Below are positions 55,457-64,000 of a stretch of 64,000 nucleotides of DNA, piece by piece (position 1 is the first letter of the stretch; every line of letters starts with the position of its first letter). The stretch lies in assembly GCA_009192285.1 (NCBI GenBank), contig CM018610.1:62001-126000 (forward strand), read 5' to 3'. The stretch comes from Morchella semilibera. Its lineage: Eukaryota > Ascomycota > Pezizomycetes > Pezizales > Morchellaceae. A program made the translations under genes and the position numbers. A model generated the notes under the pieces. The model searched no databases. It was not told the origin of the DNA and saw only the letters and a program-made list of their open reading frames with translations.

Positions 55457-57305
55457 TCACATGTATTGAAATTGAGAGTACTGTAGCTAGATGATAGGGT
55501 TTTTTTTTTTCAGTTTGTGAGCTGATAGTTAGTGAGAACATACACACAGTTTGAGAATGAGATTATATTTCTTTCTACACAACATGTAGTAAGGGTCCTT
55601 GTCCCACTATCCACACAACTGCATAAGTATATATAAGCTCAACTACATGTAATCTCATACACGCGGTGCTGTTCTCCAAATTATAAATTATAGCCTCTTT
55701 CGGCTATTCAAGCGGCCTGAAAGTTAAACCTTTTGCAATTTGGAGTATTTGCCTGGTAAGGTGGCTTTGATTGCCTAAGGAGGTAACGTTCTGAGTTAGG
55801 GTTAGTTAAGGTTATGTATATGATCTTCCACCCGACCGCCAAGCCTTTCGAGTGATAAGTCATGATTATCCGGCGCAACGCTGGTATGATAAACACCAAT
55901 ACAGGTAATGCTGATAACGCTAAAGATAACGGTCCTAATAATAATGATTTAGATGTAAGTCGTTTTTCTTTTTAAAGTGGTACTCTTGGACCAATTACTA
56001 TGAGCCAATACGACATATATATATTCATCGTTATAAAACACAGCAGGACCTCGCAAAAAAGATATTGGATCCATAGATAAGGCCGATAATATAAGGACGT
56101 ACTTTAATGGCGCATATATAATCTTAATAATCTTCGCGTAATATATAAAGTTGAATCAACGGAAGCACAAACTTCCACCCCACGACCAGGAATCGACACG
56201 CATCTAGAGAATTGATCGAAAATGCCACCCGCAGCACATGCAGCAAGGGATAGTTTTAGAGACAGTGGAGGCAGTTGCAAGGCAAAGCATGGGAATATGG
56301 ATTACCTAAGTCTATAAAGCCCGATTTTGTAATTAGTACTTTGATTATAATGACAAAAACAAAACGATATATATATCAAACGGATCGACAAGAGCAACAA
56401 CGCACTCACAACTCATCACTCACGTTAATGAGGAATGATTTAAATCTTTCCAATTTTGGGTTGGCTGTTGTATCGAGGGCACAGGTAACTGCACCGAAAC
56501 CAATTGCACCTACAGCCATCGATTTGACACTACTAAGAAGCCAGTCTAAAAGATTGGACCAAAGTGAATAAGTGTAAATATTCCTATAGGCGCTCCTATA
56601 TATCATTGAGTCTTGAATGTCTGGAACTACATATTAACCCTACCTTATTTTTGTCGTAGCCTGAAGATTCCATGAACAATCTTGCTATATGCATCGTCGC
56701 ATATGCAGACGTACCACCCCACCAAATCATGGTGGCCGCAGATATAACGACCTTTTCGCTGGGTAATACCATGCTTACCAGGCCAAGACCTCATTCTATC
56801 ACCTGGCCTCCATACAATCAGAAAAACAAAAAATAAAAAAAAGCCCACGCCAAAAAACACCAACATCCAAAAACACCTTCAAGAGTATACGTAATAGTAG
56901 ATATAAAAAATAAAATGTCCTGACTGGATCAAGTAGGATTCCAATATATGAAGTAGAAGTAGAAATAATGATTGAACGTCGAAGTATACGGGTGTGACAT
57001 GAGAAACCATTAAACATCAAAAAAATAGAAGAAAAATTGGGGGGGGGGGTGCACCACGGCGAAAATGAAATATTTGCAGGTCCTGATTTGTAGGCAGGAG
57101 CGCCGAGTATTAGAATAGACATCGAAATAGGGCATGCATTAAAAAAATGATAGGAAATATAGGGGTAAAGAAGGGGGAAATGATCATCTAGAAGGAAGGT
57201 GTGTTACCACCGGCCAGGACTGTTGCAAACGGAGCTTGTAAACGATGAACCCAATATGTGAAAGTGACGAAAGCTAAAACGAAGGGAAATCAGATAAGGT
57301 CAGGA
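55457..57305. other. Intergenic, AT-rich
   Basis: About 1.85 kb with no supported gene. Small reading frames on both strands show no resemblance to known proteins. TACATGTA at 55644-55651; a G10-type run at about 57039-57048. Confidence 0.45.
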
Positions 57306-58975
57306 TCACGAGACAACACAGCTTTTTTGTTTTCTTAATACTTTCTCTTTTTTTTCCCTTTTCCCTTTTCCCTCAACCTGAGCCTGGTCTTTATCAGGAT
57401 TGAACGAAAACTCGTTGACCTCCTCATCTTGGTCTTCGTTTTCCTATCATACCCTCAAATTAGTTTACCGCACTGCAGTCGCCCTAGCTGGTCCAACGAA
57501 CCGAAGGGGGGTGGGGGGCATAAGAATACCGTAACCTCTCCAGACCTTGCCGATAGTGGCTCCGGCCACATTTCTGGTACCGGTCGAGCTCGTATCCTAC
57601 TCAATCGCTTTTGGTTTTGGAATTCAAGCTCTTTTTCGGGCGTATCCTTTGACCCACGAGTCCGTGGGCGGCTACGGAGCCGCTGAGAAACTGTTCTGTT
57701 CACTTTCGGGGGAGATTCTAGGTTCTCTTCTGTTACGATAATAGTGGGAGCTGTAGGAGTTTTGCATTTGTCGGTTCTTGAGTGGTGGCGCTTTGGAACA
57801 GGCTTTTTTGATGTTCGAGGAGGTTTAGGTCGACGGATGTCGACTGCAGTGAGTGTAGAATCCGGCGGGGGCGCCGGCAAAGGTTTGTTGATGTTTCCAG
57901 GTATATTAGGGCGCTATGTTTAGATGTAAGTGAAGAGCTTGTGCTAACAGAATTCAATATTGAGGTCTCACCGTTTTTCTACTTGTTACAATTATCGAAT
58001 CCTACACCAAGGGAGATAAATCTTAGCTTCTGGAAAATAGAGAAATATCTTTTGACTCCTCTCAATATTATAATGATGAAATCTTACTTTATTTCTCCTA
58101 GATGCTTCACCAGTCCTCTGTTCAATTTCCCGAACCACACGTCGCAGTTGTCTGATATCTTCCTTCAGACCTGCGCCTTTTGTTTGCAACCCCACCAGGC
58201 CCGTAAACCACTGCTCAACGTTGGCTGTCATCGCGGTGTAAACTCGTATTAGGTCCGTATTTTTCCATCCCTTTTTGAGACTTAGCAAATACTTTGCGAG
58301 CTCATCCACTGCACTCAGCCCCTCTCGCACGTCCACTAAAGCGCTCTTCATTGCTGCTGTTGTCCGCGATATCACATATTCAACATTTTCGTTCCCTTTG
58401 ACGATTTCTAGCCGGAATTCACGATCGCTCAGCATTTGATCGAAGACATCTGATGCGCGACCAGAGTCTATAGGGACCCGCAAGTGCTTTAGCCTTTGTT
58501 TGATATCTGACTTTGCCATTTCAAAATCATTTGTGGTCGAGGATACAAAAAAGTCCATTTCATTTACATGCGACTGGAGTATCCGCACCACCTCCGGATC
58601 TGATTTGGCGAGCCGTGCATGCAGTAGGTGAATTCCGAAGGCGATTTGCGACACAACCTTAAGGAGCCTATGGTGTTCCGAGTGCCGGTGACCCTGTCGA
58701 GAGTGGGAGCCCTGAGAAGAGGACGAGGAATAACCAGCTCGAGAGGAGCTGCTTGCACTTGCACTCCTTGTGCCTGCATCCCCCTCAAGATCGAGGATGG
58801 ATTCCTCAAAAGCGGCCTGCATGGAAGGTACAGGATGCCGGGGTGCAGGTACGATGCCACTGTATTCGCTACCATTTTTGCTGCTGTAGGACGTCATGGA
58901 ATGAAGTGAAGGTGATGCTGGGGGGGTGTAGTGCCGATTTCGAGATTGAAGTAGGTGTTTCTGGGAAGCCATCAT
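57306..58975 (-). CDS. Helical protein of unknown function
   Basis: Not recognised. Model on the minus strand: exons 58975-58088, 57913-57530, 57443-57306; 469 residues, phases consistent. The N-terminal 100 residues are Ser/Pro/His-rich. Residues about 100-290 look like a mostly helical domain (LLKVVSQIAFGIHLLHARLA, SHVNEMDFFVSS, LAKYLLSLKKGW, VYTAMTANVEQWFTGLVGLQ) and are likely the conserved part. The C-terminal third is Pro/Arg/Lys-rich and ends in an acidic then basic segment. The last intron is a choice: reading through instead ends the protein at 57455 with LQCGKLI. The middle intron (174 nt) is long for this window and could hide a small exon. Confidence 0.6.
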
Positions 58976-61797
58976 GTCGCCCTATCTGTATCTCCCCCTC
59001 GGTTAGTTTCGTGGGTTGTCAATAAACAAGATTCCAGGAGAGGAAAGTGACACCCCCTCACCCTGTCGATTAGGAATTGGCGGTAGATCAATCTCTAGTC
59101 CCTTAAGCCACTAGACTAGTCACTATGGGGTATTCGCGGGGAAGGGTAGTGGGCACGATTCTAGTGTTTTCAACGTCGGTGTTGCTTTTTAGCTTTGTTT
59201 TCATGTATTCTCAAAATCAACAAACTAAACCACGGATAAAAACGCGGCAGTTAAAAACATAAGCAATCTTGTGAGTGTCTGTGCATATTACATTTAGCTA
59301 GGTACAGATATGTAAACGAGCAAGGTACAAAGAGCTAATGGAAAGACTCACCAAGTGGCACAGCAATTACAACTAAAATACACCTTGTGCTACCCTACAC
59401 TGAGAACCTTTGCCATTACTTTTGTGAATTGAAACATCGTGAATGGTTCTGATTCGGTTCAGAGGCGTCTATTAATTACCGAAGCCAATATTTCTAAGCC
59501 CTTTGGTTGCCTATGGCCGCCAACTGATCCAAACTGCGCGAGTTATAGAATCAATCTTGATGATGTAACCGGCTAAGCTCCCCTTTATTCTGTATATGGT
59601 ATAGCGTGGACAGCTCCTCACTCGCAATACTACATGCATGTTGTGCGTAGAGTAGAGTGATTGGTACATTTACATTGAACTGTATGGTAACTTAATTATT
59701 CATGTACTTGTATTATACATGTATACATGTATATACAGGAGTTTGTACGGTATGCAATGGTAACTACATGTACATGCAAGTACTCTATAGCATTAATACC
59801 TAACCAAGGTCATATGCCGGGAGGGAAACCCTCCACTGCCGAGATTCCTAGCGTAAAAGTCATGCCCGTCCCACTCGAAGCTATCTGCTCTTACTTTCCT
59901 GACGTTTGTGAACGCACGCCATACAAAAATACGCCAAGCCCACGGTTTTGGGTGTATTTGCAAATGTCAGAAATTAAATATAGGTAGAAAGGAGTACATA
60001 CCTATCCCGAATACCAATCTTGCTTCCTCCTCCGGGAGTAGGTATCGCATTTATGATACAAATGCTCAGAAATCTCTAGAAACTCTTTTCATGCTTAATC
60101 AACTAGGCTTCGTTGGATCTTGGATAACGCTGCAGGGGTTGTGGCGGTGGACAGGTACATTATTATACTAGACTGTGGCTTTCCCCAAAGGTTCGTGTGG
60201 CTTCCGATAAGACTCCTCAAATGTTAGTGCGGTCTCTTAGTGTAAGACGCCCATAATTATCTAGACTACATGTAGTGATGCTCAAACTGGCATCTATTAG
60301 TCAAAATATCAGGGCCCACATAATCGTCGACGACTGTAGGGTATGTCTATTCTCAGATATCTATCAGTGCCACATAGCTCATGTTAATGTGTGGTATCCT
60401 TAGACTTCAAAGAATACCCAAAAAGCGGAATGCAATAATTATCGGTTTCTCTGTCCCCTACTAGAGCGGATAGTATTCCCACAGTACTAGTCTTAGATGA
60501 TAAGCCTCCGGGACGACAGCAGGAGTCTAATTTGATGTCATCTTTGAGGTCGAGTTCTGTTGTGCACATGCGGTGCTAATAGCCCGCGGAATTATGATGT
60601 GTTAGGGCCTTAAAGAGCTGTTGGCTACGATGTGAGGTTTTGATTTAATTAGCTCCCGTCCCGTTAATGTTTTTGGTAGATATCGGACACTCTTCTCACT
60701 ATAACAATAGGGTACTAAGTTCAACTGAAGCGAAGTAAACTGGAAAAAAAAAAAAAAGCTCATGTATCCTCGGGCCTTTGGAGAGAAAAGCTGTGGAATG
60801 TACTAACCTGTCAAAGGAATAATCTTCTGCAGGAGCTATTAAAGTAGGTGATAGCCGTGACATCTACCGTATGTATGATGTTGCTCCCGATGGTTTAGAG
60901 CAGATGTATGTACGTGCTCGGGTGCGGACAAAGGGTGGCCTGCTATTGGTACAGAATGACGAGAATTGGCGTTCCTGCGCGTCAACGATAGGCTATCACA
61001 AGCCTAGTGTCCGTAGGGCCCATGTCGTGGAGATCGCCGTGATGAGAGGAAGCACATTGGGTTGTAGGAAATATATATATACGGCTAGTTCATAAAGAAG
61101 AGTAGGGTAAGGAGATGCAATCGGGTGGCTAGAAGCTTCTCGATTAAGCTAGAAATTCAGGAGTTAACAAGTATGCGATTTAAGTTTTCTTTTCTTGTTA
61201 AACTGCCAACAACCCCCAACCTCCCAGCCCCCATCCGTCCATCCACCATCACATCTACCCCCACACAGGGTCTCAGCCGTTCATCAAAACAAGTACCTAC
61301 TTACTTAATACGCCCGGTACCTGTCCCGAGGAACTGGAGGAGAAGAAAGCTTAGTCTTTAGTGAAACCCATGTGCGTGCTCGTTGAAAAATTGGGGCGGT
61401 TCCTGGAGAGGTTTTAAATCTGGATGAATATGTGTCTGGCGGCCGGCCTCACATACATGTATGCAATGCACGGGACCAGCTTCATATCTGTGTTCTGGCC
61501 TTAGTTACGACTTGCTAGACTTGCTAGATCCTCTCTACCTATCAATACCCCGCTTCCTTATTCCATCCTTACATACGCCGCTGGCCTTGTTCTATATAAT
61601 TTATAGTTCCATCCTGAACCCTTTGCTCTTCAACGCTTTGCGTCTGATCTGATCTGACCTCGTTTATTCCGCACTTCTCATGCAACCATTCATCTAAAGC
61701 TTTGTCGGTTCACTGTTCACTTTATCCAACCTCCAACGTGCGCTAACTTTCCCGTTCTTTCAGAGCTCGGGAACTTTCTATTCAGACAACACAAACT
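58976..61797. other. Gene-poor intergenic DNA
   Basis: About 2.8 kb. Contains five TACATGTA palindromes (59716, 59724, 59765, 60267, 61454). Small reading frames at 59908-60171 and 60871-61095 have no family resemblance. Pyrimidine-rich DNA leads into the methyltransferase start. Confidence 0.45.
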
Positions 61798-63573
61798 ATG
61801 GGCAACACAGACGATGAAAAGGAGCCTGTGGTTCTTGCAAGTAATATTGAGGTGGATTCCGGCATGGTAAGTCATCAATTCGTGGCGGTGGTGATCTCAG
61901 GGTAGTAGTGGTTTTGGTGGTGCTTATTTGCGGCGAATATTTTACGATCCCTGTCATTTTCAGTCTAACAATTTCATCCTATTAGTACTACCAGGCGGGA
62001 GACAATGATAAGGACCAAGATTCCGGGAAGTAAGTGACAGCATTCTCCCTTGCAGTTGACATGTTGGGAACACAAACATTGTACCCAAAGCAACTGAGCC
62101 ACGATGAACCAAAGTACTGGGCCCAGCCATGTGCGGGGCCTACAAGAAAATAGAGAAACTTACCAGATCAACATGTAGTAGTCAAAGCGGGTACGGGTGC
62201 GTTTCACTAACATCGAGTATCGTTGACTACCCTTTTGAACATGGTAAGTAAATCCTTTTCGTTGTTTGTTTCCGAGTACCTCGTATACAGTACTATCAAA
62301 GATTTTGGTGCACTTTCTTTTACTGAATATCCACAGGCAGGAGGTATCATAAATATGCAGAAGGCCAATATTTTTTGCCCAATGATGAAGTATACCGGCC
62401 CTCAAAGTTATATTGATTAGAATGGAGAAGATTGACGCGCGCTCATCACACAATTTTAGACTGAGCAAGATCGGTATATCAACCCTTTTTGCCTAGTTAA
62501 TACTTACATAGTATCTAATCCCAGAGTTATAGCCTCGATATGCATCATCATATATTCCTCCAATTACTACATGGCAAGCTTACTCTTGCCCCTCTGGATC
62601 GATACCCTCCAAGGAGAGTTTTAGATATTGGTTGTGGAACTGGAATTTGGGCACTTGATATGGCGGAGTAAGATTTTTTTCTGATGTAGAAAGCTTAAGT
62701 GACCCGTACATCTTTGGCTTAATGCGACTTTGTGTGAGAATTTCTTAGATTATATCCCGAGGCGGATATTGTCGGAATTGATCTGAGTGCAATTCAACCA
62801 AATATGTCAGTAATTTGTTTCTTTTTGTTTCTTCACGCCCTTTTCCTCTTCCCGTTCTTGAGACTACATTCTAAACCTAGTATTATTTCTATCAGGGTAC
62901 TTCCGAACTGTCGATTTGAAATTGACGACGCAGAACTAGAATGGACATACCCACCTGTTCGTGTGAAAAATGCACTTTTCTTTGAAGGATCCAACTAAAT
63001 TTTCAATTCTGTAGAACTACTTTGACTTTATTCACTCCCGGATGCTTTCTCATTCTATAAGGGACTGGGTTCATTATATAGCCCAGATATATAAGTAAAG
63101 CAAATCTATCAACCATTGCATTTACGGGGCTAACACAATTGTAATATTATAGACATCTTACGCCCGGCGGCCATGTCGAGATTATTGAGCATGCCTTAGA
63201 ATTTAGCTGTGATGATAATTCTTACCCTGTCGATTGCCAGTTATCGATATATATGACCACCTGGAAAAAAGCACTCGATATCATGGGCCTTACAAACATG
63301 CCAGGGAAAGCAAGGGAGTATCTTACGGATGCTGGGTTCATAGATATTACAGAAGAAATCAGGAATTTACCGATGGGACCTTGGCCTAAGGACCCACACT
63401 TGAAAGAAGTAGGGCGCTGGGCTCTGCTTAACGCTGAAACAAGTTTCGAGGCCTATGGGCTGGCATTATTTACACGGGTGTTGGGTATGAGTGCGGAGGA
63501 GGCACGGGAATTATGCTTGGGCGCTCGACGGGATTGTGGTAATAGGCATATTCATGTTTATGTTTCAAAGTGA
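61798..63573 (+). CDS. LaeA-like S-adenosylmethionine-dependent methyltransferase
   Basis: Nine exons: 61798-61866, 61986-62029, 62179-62243, 62337-62389, 62525-62667, 62749-62805, 62896-62956, 63015-63094, 63153-63573; 330 residues, every phase consistent. Family landmarks: SSIVDYPFEHGRRYHKYAEG, FLPNDE then LDMHHHIFL, motif I VLDIGCGTGIWALDMA, ADIVGIDLSAIQP, FEIDDAELEWTYPP spliced to NYFDFIHSRM, and LTPGGHVEIIEHAL. These match the fungal LaeA/UMTA class, some of which regulate or tailor secondary metabolism. LaeA itself cannot be told from its many paralogues here. No biosynthetic backbone gene is next to it in this window. Confidence 0.9.
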
Positions 63574-64000
63574 GGCCATCCTATCCTTTCAATTTAACCC
63601 CGCACCGTTACATCCTTGGGGCTAACTTCAGTAAACAGTTTCTTCTACCTAGCTCGGAAACCATATGATATCAATGTAGATCATCCGGGGGGCATGTAGT
63701 TTTTTCTTTTTTCTTTTTTCTTCCTCTCTTTTTTCCCCCCTTGCTTCTTCTCTTAATTGGAAAAAGGGCTTTTTTTTTTTTTTGGTTCCATTACTATATT
63801 CCGCGGGTCATTTAATTAGCTGTCGTCGGGCTGGGGCCAAAAGCTAGTGGCAGCTGCAGGTAGACGCGTTTATAACTGCGCGTATGTAGCTGTACTTTAC
63901 TAGCCGTGAGTGCCAGCGCTGTTCAATCACATATTTGGAATGCTACCAGCACCGGGATTGAAACTCGCCGGAACTCAAAGTGGGGACACTCCTCACACAG
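63574..64000. other. 3' flank of the methyltransferase gene
   Basis: T-rich and pyrimidine-rich sequence (63698-63786), probably including the 3' UTR. No further gene seen before the window ends. Confidence 0.45.

Noticed and set aside
61798-63573. Reading the LaeA-like gene as the centre of a metabolite cluster
   Set aside because: No synthase, P450 or transporter is visible nearby in this window; the SDR is 6 kb away.
1-64000. CRISPR arrays, operons, bacterial promoters
   Set aside because: The genes are split by spliceosomal introns and belong to fungal families; no spaced direct-repeat array was seen.

Overview
This is a stretch of nuclear DNA from a filamentous ascomycete (Pezizomycotina; I cannot fix the class). 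The evidence is short introns of about 50-100 nt with GT..AG ends, split genes of typical fungal families (Spc3, Prp18, Gcs1, Sec65, Emc6, SAP18, Pob3, Net1/Dnt1-like, SelO, a LaeA-like methyltransferase, a SesB-type hydrolase), a Ty3/Gypsy retrotransposon and decayed repeats. Gene models below were built by hand from frame continuity, splice signals and family alignments recalled from memory; none has transcript support.

Layout. 0.2-1 kb: SPC3 (+). 4.05-5.5 kb: a SesB/SERAC1-like alpha/beta hydrolase with a membrane anchor (+), flanked by long gene-poor DNA. 9.4-12.2 kb: PRP18 (-) and GCS1 ArfGAP (+), divergent, GC-rich. 12.85-18.2 kb: a decayed repeat block made of two copies of one unit facing each other, with many hairpin palindromes. 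18.6-21.3 kb: SEC65 (-), EMC6 (+), SAP18 (+), again GC-rich with C-rich introns. 22.9-26.3 kb: an ankyrin protein (-) divergent from POB3 (+). 27.4-31.1 kb: a small secreted PIR-domain protein (+) and mitochondrial SelO (+). 31.7-40.9 kb: a Net1/Dnt1-like nucleolar protein (-), an Hva1/TUDOR small protein (+) and an MBD4-like DNA glycosylase (-). 41.1-50.4 kb: copies of two MITE families next to a young, whole-looking Ty3/Gypsy element with identical LTRs. 50.8-55.5 kb: an unrecognised protein with an HELGH zinc-protease motif (+) and a short-chain dehydrogenase (+). 57.3-59 kb: a conserved-looking helical protein (-). 61.8-63.6 kb: a nine-exon LaeA-like methyltransferase (+).

How genes relate. 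Most are housekeeping. Four act at or near the secretory pathway (SPC3, SEC65, EMC6, GCS1); three act on chromatin or DNA (SAP18, POB3, the glycosylase) and one probably in the nucleolus. The right-hand third (41-64 kb) is more accessory-like: a transposon, a lineage-restricted-looking metalloprotease candidate, an SDR and a LaeA-like methyltransferase, but I see no backbone enzyme that would make it a secondary-metabolite cluster.

The points most worth a second look are the zincin-like gene beside the retrotransposon, strong over-representation of the palindrome TACATGTA between genes, two MITE families, the inverted repeat block, apparent frame changes in POB3 and SelO, and the glycosylase with a repeated disordered arm.
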